Shown here piece by piece: positions 1 through 10,744 of a DNA stretch of 37,875 bases; the stretch's first letter is position 1, and every line of letters starts with the position of its first letter. The notes beneath the pieces were generated by a model, which had not been told where the DNA came from, made no database searches, and saw nothing but the letters and a program-made list of their open reading frames with translations. The stretch comes from Chromera velia. Taxonomy: Eukaryota > Sar > Chromeraceae. Location of the stretch: the NCBI GenBank assembly GCA_018398765.1, contig JAHBMJ010000967.1:1-37875 (forward strand), written 5' to 3'. Both the position numbers and the translations under genes were made by a program.

Positions 1-614
1 AAAAGTCCTTACCTATAACCGAGAGGGAGAGTGTCAACGTACCTTCATGTATGCGTGTTCCTATGTGTGCGCCGTTTCTGCTTCTCTTCTTCATATAAAA
101 ACGAATCTGTGTAAAGCACTGCGTTGGCATTGATCCTCGGATCATTGCTAATAAAGGTTGAGGAAGCTGTTTTACTCCCGGCAAACCGTTTAGCATTGTG
201 TCGTTGCTATGTAAACGGACTCAGTCTGCTTACTCAGCTTCTTGACTCAAACCTGTTGTTCTGGTCCTTTTACCTTGGTGCACTTCTCGTTGTCATACGT
301 GTACATGCAGTCGTTTCTGTTATATAAGGCAGCCCATAAAACAGTTCTCATGCTGCAAAGAGAAGAGGTTTTCATGTTCCAATGGACTTGATTTCATGCA
401 GCACATGCGTTGTCGAGCATGCGTTCAGTGCATGACCTCTGTAGCCGATTTTTATCTCAAAAATCGGCTGACCGGATTTAATTGTTCCGCGCACCGCGGC
501 CCGGCAACACGCGCACGTTTGCATGTATGGGGCCGCGCGGGGAGCTGCAAGGGCAAGGCCGCGGCGCGTTACATGGCCATGACGCTGACACTTTTCACCC
601 TATTCCATTCAATC

Positions 615-706
615 AGGTGCAAAACAGGTGCATCAGGTGCATCTGGTGCAAAACAGGTGCATCTGGTGCAACTTCTTGGTTTGCACCTTTTCTGGGGTGC
701 ACCTTT
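615..706. repeat. AGGTGCA short-repeat cluster with inverted copies
   Basis: The heptamer AGGTGCA or its variant TGGTGCA occurs six to seven times in direct orientation between about 616 and 680. Inverted copies (TTTGCACC, GTGCACCT) follow at 681-706. GGTGCAA and TTTGCACC around 667-690 can pair as a short hairpin. It lies in noncoding DNA just before the first AT-rich island. Confidence 0.6.
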
Positions 707-739
707 TCCAAGCCCTAACCTGGTATAACAGGCTAGCGT

Positions 740-1060
740 TATACTTTCTAGTTTATTCTTTGTTTAATTTGCTATAATTGTTTTGCTCCTTCTGTTCTTT
801 TCACAACTTTTAGTATATCGGCCGTAGGTCATTCTAGCTAGCATTCTATATATCAGTTCAATGATTTGTTCGTTGATTTCATTGATTTGTCATTTGTGAT
901 ATGATTTTATATCCATATTTTTTAATGCTTTTTGATACCGAATCATTGACAAGTCTAGTGACAAGTTTTCCGACAAGACAATGTCTTTTCTTAAAAATCA
1001 TTTTTTTAAAAAAAGCTGAGTTGTCTTTCAATCTTGAATTGCATGAGCTCTATATTCAAG
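740..1060. other. AT-rich island 1
   Basis: This stretch is visibly AT-rich, with TATATA, TTTTTTAAAA and CTAG motifs and no coding potential. It contrasts with the GC-balanced DNA on both sides. It resembles the other AT-rich islands in the window, all of which lie at the 3' sides of genes. Confidence 0.6.
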
Positions 1061-1292
1061 GAGCACAATGATCATCACTCGATCGTTGCCTGTCACTGGT
1101 CACGGTATGAAACAACAGGTATTTTAATTCTTGAGACGACAAGTGTGGATGTGCACGGAGATCCATCTGCACAGGTCTGCCTCTGCTGGGACGAGTCAGG
1201 GGTCTGAAACCCGACCTGTCCTGTTCCTGTCTACGAAGCTCTCTGCCTGCCCGTCTGCCTGTTTGTGTGTCTATCTGTCTATCTACCCTTTC

Positions 1293-1296
<4 letters not shown>

Positions 1297-1350
<54 letters not shown>
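1297..1350. repeat. (CT)n-(GT)n compound microsatellite
   Basis: An uninterrupted CT run of about 28 bases is followed by a GT run of about 28 bases. The same CT-then-GT arrangement recurs in several introns in this window, for example just before the acceptor at 16109. Confidence 0.85.
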
Positions 1351-1527
1351 CAATTGTCTGCTTGGCAATGGCCTTGTGTTTCTGTCTGGCTGCCCCTGTC
1401 TAGCAGCCTCTCTCTGAAACATCAGCCTGTCTCCCTTGTCGCCTCTCTGTCTCTCTCTCTTGCCCTAGCCGCAGTGTAACTCTTCTCTGCTCCTCTCTGG
1501 GGCCAGCCTTTCTCCTCTTTCCTTCAC

Positions 1528-1573
1528 GTACCTACCTACCTGCCTACCTACCTACCTACCTACTTACCTACCT
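1528..1573. repeat. (ACCT)n tetranucleotide microsatellite
   Basis: About ten copies of ACCT/TACC with occasional TGCC and TACTT variants lie in noncoding DNA, probably in the 3' flank of the RNA-binding protein gene. Confidence 0.8.
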
Positions 1574-2202
1574 GCCTTTCTCATGCCTGCCTGCGGACCT
1601 CGAATGCAGACAAAACGAAACAAGGAAGGAAAACATGCATTTCGCCCGAGAGCCTCGCTCAACAAGGGGGAAAGAGACAGACAAAAAGACGGAGACGAAA
1701 ATAGGCGGATGAAGGAAGGAACAGATCTCCAACATAGATAGAGACTCCGCATGCCCCTCAGGCACGAACACCCCCCCTGCAGGCATTGAAAGCTTCTTTT
1801 GTTCTTGGTCTCCTTTCGCCGCGTAGTTTGCCTCAACGAGACGACAAGTGACAACAATGACCTCACTGACGCATTCCCCCTTCCTTTTTTCCTGTACGTG
1901 GACACTTTATTAATCAGGAGAAGAAAAAGACAAACCAACCGCAAGACTTCCGAGCGAACATTTTCAAAAAGTCCTAAACAGAAAGACTTTCTCTCTGTCT
2001 CTCTCACACGAGAATTCTTTCGCGTGAGCATCTACTAACGGTGGCGGCAACAGCCAAGAAAGAGAGAACAAGAGAATCGACCTTTACCGTAACCAAAGCA
2101 CTTAATCTCTTTCTCTCTCTGCAGTTCTCTTCCGTCTCTCTACGAAATAGTCAGTCAGGCGATTTCCTTTCCCTTGTCGATCACCCGTCCCCCCCCTCTC
2201 AG

Positions 2203-3651
2203 TCAGTAACGTCGTCCATAGGCATCCGTTCCCCCCCCTGCCCACTGAGGAGCAGCCGTCGCCTGACCCCCCCCACCGGTCGCATAACCTTGTTGGGGTA
2301 CCCCATACCCCACCCCCCCGTTGATTCCTAACCCTCCTGTGTAGTCCTGCTGCTGCTGCGCCGGCGGCACGGGGGGTACTGCCTGCTGAGGCTGCTGCTG
2401 TTGCTGCAGGGTCTGCTGTACGGGCTGGATGGCCATTTGCTGCTGCGGTTGAGCTTGCGGTTGTTGCTGCTGCATGGCCTGTTGTTGTTGCGGTTCCGGT
2501 TTGTTCATAGGCTTCGGTGGCCTTCCTCTTCCCCCCCCTCCTAACGGCATGTGCGGGTAAGGAGCTGCGGTCAGACAGGCAGGGAAGAGAGAAGCAGACA
2601 GTCAGACAGGCAGGCAGGCAGGCGGGGAATTGAAGGAAGGAGGAAACACACGAAAGACGGGGGGCATCAATTCTCTTCAATGCAATAAGGGGAGGAAAGT
2701 TGGAGAGGCAAAAATGTGACAGCGTGGACAAGAGTGCACGTCTCCACTTCACTCACAGCTGGAAGGAAAGCGTTCCTTCCTCGTCCGTGCGGGAGGGATT
2801 GCGGGTCTCCCTCGCCAGACTTCCTTCCAAAAACTCACGGCCTCTGATGCAACCAGCATGTGAAACGAACGCCATATCATGTGAACGCAACCACGCAGAG
2901 TCAACCAGCACAGCGGGGCGCTCAAAAGAACATTCCTTCCAACAGCAGGTAAGAGAAGCAATGAAATCAGAAAACGGCCCATTCCGACTCCTCCATGCAC
3001 TCCCTCACTCATTCACTCACTCACTGACCGTGCATTTGCATCGGATGCATGGGGTACGCAGGCCCGGGGGATCCGTACGGCATTGGTGCCATCGGATAGT
3101 ATCCTGCATGCATGCATCAGTTGCGTTGATATCGGCAAGACTTTGCATGCATTCACACGGCACCTCGGAGAAGTGAGCGCGGATGAGAGAGACGGACTTA
3201 ATACAGAGAAGAAGTAAGAAAAGAAATCAAGACCAGTCCCATGAAACACAAAATATGGACGTCGAAAACAATGGGAGCGACAGCCTCTCAGCGTCATCAG
3301 GACCCGAAGGAAGGCACCGATGACGATGAAACCATTTGGGAAATCGGACAGAGAGAAGCGGCCGCTCAGGGGAGGGTGGGAGGAGACAAGCGAACAGACA
3401 AAGGAAGAAAGAAGGAGTGCAGGAAGAGGAACGCACACGTGACAGGAGGACATCCATCCGTAGGACAGCGAACAAATGTGAGAAACTGTAGTGAGAAGGG
3501 AGGTGTGCAGGAAACACAATCAAAAAGAAGGAATGAATGCATGACTGAATGAATGAATGAATAGCTAAATGAATGAATGCAGAAAACAAAAAAAGCACAG
3601 AAAGAAAAGGGAGTGACGGAGGCAGAAAGAAAGAAAGAAAGAAAGAAAGAA

Positions 3652-3690
<39 letters not shown>

Positions 3691-5313
3691 GGAGAGAAAG
3701 AAAAGGACACTCACACACGCACACACACACACACACACAGAGAGAGAAAAAGAGAGAGAGAGAACAACGGAGAAAGCAAGGCAACCAAATCCAATCCCAC
3801 CGACCGACCCATTGAGGGATCCATGTGGTATCCTCCCATTGGTCCCATCGGACCGTGGTCATACATGTTCGGAGGGGGTCCGTATCCTCTTCCCATTCCC
3901 CCCCTGCCCCCCCTTCCGCCTCTGTAAGGGCCCCCCGGCCCTCCCCCCCTCATTTCCCTCGGCACTCTGGGTACGTCTCCGATTCTGTTTGGCTCTGCTT
4001 TCTTCGTCTCACACATTCTTCCTTTGATCTGATGAGTCCCCACTGCTGAGTTGGCTGCCTCTTCTGTTGTGAAGATCACAAACGCAAATCCTCTAGGGCG
4101 TCTGGTCAGTTTGTCGCACATGATCACGACCTCCTTCACCGTCCCGTAAGGAGAGAACGTTCGTCGAAGGTCGTCTGCTCAGAAGGAAGGCACACGGATG
4201 GTCGTGAACAATGGACAACTTGGGAAACGGTATTTTTGACACAAAGCCATTTATAATCACAGTCTTTAAGAAACACGCACAGAGACAGAAAGCGGGACAC
4301 ACACACGCACTCACACACAAACACACACACTCGCGCGCTCTCCCTATCACACAAATTCCATCGCACGCACCATATGCACAAATCGACCAGAGCGCATGAA
4401 AAAGCAGGCAGCAAGGCGGAGAGGGTCCAAGCAACCCGTAGGCACATACCCAGAGGATGGAGGGAGGGCCTCAGGGAGTGCTCAGGGAGTGAGCAGGAGA
4501 AGAGCGAAGCAAACGTAGGCTCCGAACAAGTCACGTGGCAGAGGGTCTCAAGCAGCTGAAGAAACGGGGAGGTCATCAGCCGAAGAAAAACACGTAGGCT
4601 AACCAGACAGAAGGGTGAGGGACACCCACAGACGTCTGGGGGTCAACAGACAGGGAGACAAGGGAGTTAGTCTCATCCTGACCTTCCGTCACATCATCAC
4701 CCAAACCGCCCACGAAAAGTTTTTCCGGCTGCGGAATGGTGTCTGGAGGAGGCTCTTGCCTTGCTTCGTCTCGCGGGACCGCACGTCGAACGTCCGCCTG
4801 CACGGCCGATGCGCAACACAGGGATGGATGGACAGGCAGACCGTCAGAATGCATGAGCACGGACAGAGGAGACGGAAAACAGAAAGGAGGGGAGAGGTGC
4901 ACTGAGTAGACCCGTATCCGCCGAAACCCCGTTCACATAGATGCACCCAGACATCTGCATCGGGTGCACTGTCAGCCCGCACGTTCTCGGAGTGAACTGA
5001 CCACGACGCCATCGATTCTGTGCACAGACTTCGCCATCACATTCTCCACAGACGACTCCTGCTGGAAGATGATGAATCCAAATCCACGACTCTGCCCCGT
5101 CCTCTTGTCAATCACAACCACACAGTCTTCCAGAGCACCAAACTGGGAGAAGTACACCGTCAGATTCTTCTCACTTGTTGTCACTTGCAGGTTGCCTATG
5201 AAAATCTTCCGCGGGTTCTTCTGTTGGTCATCGAGAGTCCGCCTGTCTGCGAACGGTTTGGCCACGTGACGAGGGCCAGGGTAGCCCATCGGCCCGGGTG
5301 GCATGTAATACAT
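2203..5313 (-). CDS. Two-RRM RNA-binding protein (hnRNP A/B, DAZAP1, Musashi-like)
   Basis: Five exons join in phase on the minus strand: 5313-5002, 4797-4683, 4174-3809, 3103-3029 and 2564-2203, giving 409 residues. RRM1 (about residues 35-110) has RNP2 KIFIGNL and RNP1 RGFGFIIF. RRM2 (about 131-206) has RNP2 KLFVGGL and RNP1 RGFAFVIF. An RGG/Gly-Pro-Tyr segment, a Met/Pro/Tyr-rich segment and a Gln-rich C-terminus ending in GRRY follow. This is the layout of hnRNP A/B, DAZAP1 and Musashi proteins, which bind single-stranded RNA in splicing, mRNA transport or translation control. The low-complexity tail suggests condensate formation (inference). The second intron splits RRM2 directly after RNP2. 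Three donors match GTCAG and one is GTCGGT; all acceptors end in GCAG. The ATG at 5313 is the first in frame, but CAG lies three bases upstream, so an extra 5' exon is possible. The gene diverges from the GST gene. Confidence 0.9.
3622..3765. repeat. (GAAA)n, (CA)n and (GA)n microsatellites in an RRM-gene intron
   Basis: GAAA repeats (about 3622-3690), CA repeats (about 3715-3738) and GA repeats (about 3739-3762) lie in the third intron of the RNA-binding protein gene. On the sense (minus) strand they read CT, GT and TTTC, the usual polarity of repeats in introns of this window. Confidence 0.85.
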
Positions 5314-5890
5314 CTCTGTACGTACGTCGGGGGAAGGTGCAAACTGATGCGGTCTGGAGGAGCTCGCGCACTCAAGAGCGTTGACGGAACATGCAGAGCG
5401 AAACCTCTATTTGGGAACACTCCGCGCTGGCACGACCACTTCAGATTCCTCCCCTGTTGCCTAACTGAAAGCTTTCACTGTGTGCCCTGTAGTGACCGCA
5501 ATCTGTTGGTCGGACAGAAGCAAACCCTGTGTGTCCTCTTCTGTGGAGTCCGCCGTCTCATGAGTCGACCGCCAAGCGTCTCCAAAAACGGGAGGCCGGC
5601 ATAGCAATGCATAGCACGGCGTCGCCCATGCACTTCTGCCTTTCGGGGCCGCGTACTGGAGACGGAGACGGCCAAGCTCACTTCTAAGTCACTGCCTTCA
5701 CTGAGTTTCTCTTTGACTGTGACTCTGTGTCGCCAAGGTTTCCTTAATTCAGCGGAGCATACGTAGCTGCGCAGTGAGGGCCCATTTTCTGTCCGAAGAT
5801 TTCCTGAGACCCCACCACCGTCTGCAAAAATTGCAACTATTTTTTTTCCCCCTCCCCCGAGCGCCCTAAGCCTCGTGCTCCCTTGTCACA
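5314..5890. promoter_or_regulatory. Shared divergent upstream region, RRM protein and GST
   Basis: These 577 bases separate two divergently oriented start codons, so promoters or 5' UTRs of both genes must lie here unless far-upstream exons exist. A T-rich/C-rich run (about 5839-5856) lies shortly before the GST start. I see no canonical TATA box. The assignment is by position only. Confidence 0.45.
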
Positions 5891-7212
5891 ATGCTCTCCA
5901 AGCAGCAACCCAAGCTCCAGCTCTATTACTTCGATATCAAGGGCAAGGGTGAGCCCCTTCGTCTGCTGATGAACCACGCAGGCCTGGTTTTTGAGGACAT
6001 CCGTATTTCCAAGGAGACGTTTTTGCAGAAAAAAGAAAGCGGCGAGTTTCCCTTCGGACAGGTGCCCTGTCTCATTGTGGATGAGAAGCACGTTCTGGTG
6101 CAGACTAACTCGATTGCGCGATTCATCGGGAAGCTCTCAGGCCTCTACCCATCGGACCCTGTCGAGGCCTCAATGGTTGACGCGGTCATGGACCAGGAGG
6201 CAGACATCACAATGGGCCTCACGTGCACCCGATACGCTGAGCGGAACGGATTTGCTGCGATTGGCTCTGCGGAAGATCCAGTATACGCTGCAATCAAGAA
6301 GTCACTCAATGATGAGGTCCTGCCCAGGCATCTCGGTCAGTTGGTCCAGGTGTGCTCGATTGCTGCTGCCGTGTACCTTATTGGCAGTCAGCTCACCTCT
6401 AATCGCAAAAACCAGAGTTCATTCGCACCCATGACAGTGCATTCGCACCCACCAGAGTTCATTCGCACGCGTGAGAGTTCATTCGCATCCACCATGTCAT
6501 TGAGAGTTCATTCGCCTCTTTCAGAGTTCATTCGCACCCACAAGAGCTCATTTGCACCCATGATGGTGCATTCGCACGTGTGAGAGCTCATTCGCACCTC
6601 CGAGAGTTCATTCGCACCTGTGAGAGCTCATTCGCACCTGTGAGAGTTCATTCGCACCTGTGAGAGTTCATTCGCACCTGTGAGAGCTCATTCGCATCCA
6701 TGAGAATTCATTCGCACCTGTGAGATTTCATTCGCACCTGGAAAAGGTCACGCATTGAGCCTTCTTTTTCATATCTCCTTTTCTGGGCTGATTCTTTTTT
6801 TTTTTCAACTTTATTTACGCACTTGCTTTTCTTCTTTTTGAAACGTCTTGCTGCAGGGAATCTTGAAAAAATCCTCAAGAAGTCCCCCTCCGGGTGGATC
6901 GGAGGAACACCCGAAGCGTCCATTGCAGATTTCGTCATGGCTCCAAGACTTGAGTGGATCCCTTCCAATTTTGGTCAGTAGCTCTGTGCATGGTGTGTGT
7001 GGGTCCGGGACTCTGACACTTTACGTTGGGGGGTGGGAATGAAGACTGCATGGAGACGTTATTGTTCTTCAACGGGATTGATCTTTCTTCATTCCCTGGG
7101 AGTATTCTTCTTATCTGGTGGGCTTCTTGTGCATCTCTAAGAGTTTTTGCAGTTCCGTTCAATTCTATTCGTGTGTGCACGCGTGCCTGCATATCTCTCT
7201 CTCTCCCCCTCC

Positions 7213-7251
<39 letters not shown>

Positions 7252-7677
7252 CTGTGCTCTGTGCTCTGTGTAAAGGAGTGCTGTGTGCCTTTGTTTGAGT
7301 GATGTGTGAGAGAAGCAGATCTTAACATCTTTACGTGTGTCTGTTTCCGCGCGCGCGCGTGTGTGTGTGCGTGTGTTCTTGTCTATTTGATTGATTTCAA
7401 GTGATTTCAAACCTGTGTTTTGCTTTCTCTTCTCCCCATCCCAACTCCGCCCCCCCTCTCCAGCACTGTAGCATGCGTGCGTGCGTGTGCTGTTTTTCTT
7501 TCGTGTGCGAGTGTGGATTAGTAAGTGGGTGAGGATCGAAGTGAACGGTCGCTTGCTGCTGCTGCAGGAATCGACCCTGACATTCTGGCGAAGTTCCCTG
7601 CCGTCAGCGCATTCATCGACAAGTTCAATGACCTGGACTCTGTTAAGAAGTACTACTCTGAGAAGATCATCAACTGA
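5891..7677 (+). CDS. Glutathione S-transferase, sigma-like
   Basis: Three exons (5891-6335, 6857-6973, 7568-7677) encode 223 residues, the normal size of a cytosolic GST. The N-terminal thioredoxin-like domain starts LYYFDIKGKGEPLRLL; the Tyr preceding Phe (about residue 13) matches the catalytic Tyr of sigma/alpha/mu/pi GSTs. The cis-Pro glutathione-site motif QVPCLIVD and the QTNSIARFIG motif (equivalent to QSNAIARYL) follow. The all-helical C-terminal domain continues across both introns with DFVMAPRLEWIP and ends in SEKIIN. The family conjugates glutathione to electrophiles, and some sigma members isomerise prostaglandins or reduce peroxides. Both donors are G|GTCAGT and both acceptors CTGCAG. 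An in-frame continuation past 6335 is intronic and runs into a minisatellite. The junction HLG|NLEKIL fits the family alignment, which fixes the donor. Confidence 0.93.
6413..6740 (+). repeat. 20-bp minisatellite inside GST intron 1
   Basis: About 16 tandem copies of a unit close to GAGAGTTCATTCGCACCTGT fill most of intron 1. The 3' copies (about 6590-6690) are nearly identical. The 5' copies are degenerate (ATGACAGTGC, CACCAGAG, TTCGCCTCTT variants), which suggests recent homogenisation at the 3' end. Confidence 0.9.
7193..7372 (+). repeat. (CT)n, CTCTGTG and (GC/GT)n repeats in GST intron 2
   Basis: A CT run (about 7193-7246), four CTGTGCT-type units (7243-7270) and a GCGCGC-GTGTGT tract (about 7350-7372) lie in intron 2, all reading pyrimidine or GT on the sense strand. 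Confidence 0.75.
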
Positions 7678-7899
7678 TCGACACACCAGCAAAACAATTT
7701 TGTCATGCCCATGCAGTGCATGGGTGTACGGAGCTGACGTTAAGAACGCTGAAACCATATCAATGTTTTTTCACCTGAAAAGAGAGTGTTTAGTCTGAAC
7801 TTGAGTGGAATTCAATCTGCATGCAAAGCTGCACGTGCGTGGAAAGGTTTCCTTTGACATGCTGCGTGACACTAAGTTACACATGCTCTAGGACATGCT

Positions 7900-8330
7900 G
7901 CTATCAGTGCTATGCGGATATAGTAGAAAATGATATGAAATTTGTATAGTAATTTAAACATGATATTCAAGTAGCTAAATTAAAGGCAATTTAAAGCACT
8001 TAAGATATGATAGGACAGGATTTATGTATGATTTGATTGATTGATAGTAGTAGATTTATGTTCGGAAGATTGGCTTTCCGCCCGAATGCCGAATGTTTGA
8101 CGTGCATGTAACATTCGAGGTTCACTTCTGGTTAATCCCAGGGTTAATATCCCGTCATAAACGCTTTTCACATTTAATTTTCGATTTATTTCAAAACGTT
8201 TCTAAATATTTTGACAATATTTTATAAGTAAATATTGAAAGAAGTCTTAAAAAATGGTATAAACTTATATAAACTAGTATAAACTACTAGGGTATAAAAC
8301 CATAGCATTGAACTACAGTAAACTACAGAA
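7900..8330. other. AT-rich island 2
   Basis: AT-rich DNA with TATAAAC and ACTAG repeats starts roughly 220 bases after the GST stop. It shares GGTTCACTTCTGGTTAA-like wording (about 8130-8146) with AT island 3 (about 11244-11260). No coding signal was seen. The following 8331-8919 holds a C-rich tract with one undetermined base (8420), TGCATGCATGCG at about 8620 and CTATAAAAC at about 8647, and is the presumed upstream region of the next gene. Confidence 0.6.
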
Positions 8331-8919
8331 GGAAAAAATACTACAAAACATGTATACCGTATGTTTGCTTCTCCCCCTCCCTCTCTCTCTCGCTCGATCT
8401 CTCTCCTCCCCCCCCCCCCNCAGAAGGACTCGAGATCCCCTCTCTAATCCCTCTCTTAGAGTCTGTCCCTCCCCCTTTTCTACCCTTTTCTTACTTCTCT
8501 CCTTCTGTATCTTGTCTGCATGGGTGTTTGAGAGTCTGACACACGGTGTGCATGGGTGCATGGTCATGCAGGCCGCGCGCATTCCGCGCGATTTAGTATT
8601 TTGATCGGTTCTTTTTTTTCTGCATGCATGCGTGCGAAAAAAAAACTATAAAACTCGAATTTTGTTCGTCATGCAGTTGAATGTGTCATTGACGTGGGAG
8701 CAATCCGTTCCGCAAGATCCGCAGGTGACTGTCAAAGCCTTAAAAGCTCTTCCAGATCCCCTGCCTCCTGCACTCCCTTCTGCAGAAGCACCCAAAGATC
8801 TCCGAGGAAGAGCGACACTAGAACAAAGCAACTCATTAATTCCCGTCTCTTCGATCGTTCCACTTGTCTCCATCAAACATTTCATCAGGCATAATCAATC
8901 AAAGAAGCATCAGATCAAC

Positions 8920-10165
8920 ATGAAGCTCTTCTCTGTTCTGGCCCTTGCCGCTGGGATCCAGCAGGTACATCCACACGTGCCTCGTTCTGTCCCAGGAAAT
9001 TCATCTATATATTCTTTGTCTCTGTTTCGGTCGCTTTGTCTCTCTGTCCGTCAGCTGATTTGTTCATCTGTTTGTCTGTATGTTCGTCTGTCTCTCTGCT
9101 TATTTCTGACTGACCAACTGACTCACTGTCTCACTCACTGACTGACTTGTCATCTGTCAGTTGACACTGTGTGCGGTCGGCCGGTCGCGAAAAGGAAGCT
9201 AGGAAAGAAGAAAAACGACACAGGAGAAAGAAGTTGCCGAATGGTCTCTCTACTGGTCCATTACTCTCAATCTCCACATACGTCCACAGTCTACCAATTG
9301 GGCTTACACGGATGTGCCGGACTTCCATGTGCATGTTGCAGGCTTCCCTCGTTGCTTCTGCTCCTGTATCTCTCCGCACAACCACCTTGAGTAGGGGGTC
9401 TTCCTCTTTGGCGCTCACCCAGCTCGCAGAAAGGGACAGGCAGAGAGCGACCCCCCCCCACGCCTGTGATGCGGCAGTGGACAAGTCAATGGAGCTGTTC
9501 TTCTGGGTTTACGACATCGCAGCCGTGACGTGGAACGAAAGGAAGGTCAAGGAGCTCGAGTCCAATGAAGGTTGCAAAGCCGCGTACGTGAAGAAGCAGT
9601 ATGACATTGTGGACAAGGTGCAAGAAGTAATGGATGCAGTTACGACGGGGGGGATGGAGAAGTGCGTTGCCCATCTGTCTGCTCTGAGCATTGCGAAAGT
9701 CTGTGCTGAGAAGAGGAGCACCAAGCAGCGCGCCTATTGCATCAGAATGAAGCTGAAGAACCCCATGAACGAAAAGATGGCTCAGCTGGTCAGTTTAAGT
9801 TTGTCTTTGCGACTCTACCCTCTAGGAGTCAAATCGACTGCGTGAGGGGGCTTCATGAAACAGACTTCGCGGTGTTCTCACAATTCGATCAAATTCTCAA
9901 CCTTAGTAGTCTCTCTGTCGGGGACGTGCTTCCTGTCTTTTCATGTGTCGCTCGGCAAGGAGCACGTCGGCATGGTCCTTCATTTTTTTGGCTTTTTCAG
10001 GGAGGAAGCAAGACAATGAATCAAAGCAAAGAAAGCTAAGTTGCACACGGCCGGGCATCATGGTCGAGAGCTGCAGCCTGCTCGTGCCACAAATGCTTTC
10101 GTCCTTGATCCTATTAACTATCCCGCCTCAAAATGTACGGGTGATCTTCTCATTTCACGCATACC

Positions 10166-10201
<36 letters not shown>

Positions 10202-10703
10202 AATTGTTGCATGTATGCAGGATGTGATGAATCAGAGCTTCATGGTTCTCGCTCTGCTTTCCCCCAAGCTGTCGGTGTGGATGATGAACCCTGATGTGGC
10301 CACAAACGCTGATGAAGGGCCGTCGTTCGAGAGCCTCCTTCAGACCGCAGAGGAGGACGACGCCTTTGCAGACACGTGTCCTTATGACCCAGCAAAGTCG
10401 GCAGTCAGCAAGGCCGGGGACGGGGGTGGATTTTTGGAAATCGGGTCCGGAGAGGCCCAGATGACCCCGGCATTCCTCCAGAAGGGAGTGGGCCCAGGCA
10501 TGTTTGACGGCTTGTTCAAAGGTCTCAAGGCCGCGCCGTTTGCAGCAATCACGCTGATCGTTGGGGGCGTTGCGCTTTTCATTTTCGGCGGTGTGATTGC
10601 GAAAGTCGTCGCGTGCGTGATTGCAGTGATTGGAGCTGCGATCGGGATTGCAGCGCTCGTGGTGGTGATTGCAATAGGCAACGCTATGCGAAAGCACTTG
10701 TAA
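8920..10703 (+). CDS. Secretory-pathway protein with hydrophobic C-terminal membrane segment, unknown family
   Basis: I do not recognise this protein. Three phase-0 exons (8920-8964, 9342-9788, 10221-10703) encode 324 residues. Exon 1 encodes only the first half of a signal peptide, MKLFSVLALAAGIQQ; exon 2 continues it with ASLVASAPVS. The middle (residues about 50-165) is helical and charged, with conserved-looking Cys positions (HACDAA, NEGCKAAY, EKCVAH, KVCAEK, AYCIRM) suggesting disulphides. Exon 3 adds an acidic Cys/Asp segment, then a Gly/Ala/Val/Ile-rich stretch of about 48 residues near the end (about 270-317) that could form two membrane helices, ending RKHL. It is probably a lumenal or extracellular protein anchored at its C-terminus (inference). 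Donors are GTACAT and GTCAGT; acceptors are TTGCAG and ATGCAG. AT-rich islands lie on both sides, so it stands alone. Confidence 0.75.
10151..10201 (+). repeat. (CA)n microsatellite
   Basis: CA repeats lie about 20 bases upstream of the exon 3 acceptor of the secretory-pathway protein gene, in an intron where a pyrimidine tract would be expected. Confidence 0.85.
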
Positions 10704-10744
10704 AGGTTCTCGCTTCAAGAGCCGTTTCATGCAAAGAAGTCACA

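Larger units (their letters stand above)
1..2202. other. Left flank, no supportable gene
   Basis: No reading frame here shows a domain, a signal peptide or a phase-consistent exon chain. The stretch holds a GC-rich patch at about 485-575, an AGGTGCA repeat cluster (615-706), an AT-rich island (about 740-1060), a CT/GT microsatellite near 1300-1350 and an ACCT/TACC run near 1528-1573. The part nearest 2202 is probably the 3' untranslated region of the leftward RNA-binding protein gene. Short frames over the CT/GT tract translate to Ser/Leu/Cys/Val runs and are not genes. An upstream rightward gene could end in the first few hundred bases, but nothing in the sequence proves it. Confidence 0.6.

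Noticed and set aside
1131-1479. Short plus-strand frames over CT/GT repeats
   Set aside because: The composition is entirely microsatellite-driven, with no start context, domain or splice partner.
6413-6740. CRISPR-like array of short repeats
   Set aside because: Units are contiguous 20-mers without unique spacers, inside a eukaryotic intron with no cas genes, so it is a minisatellite.
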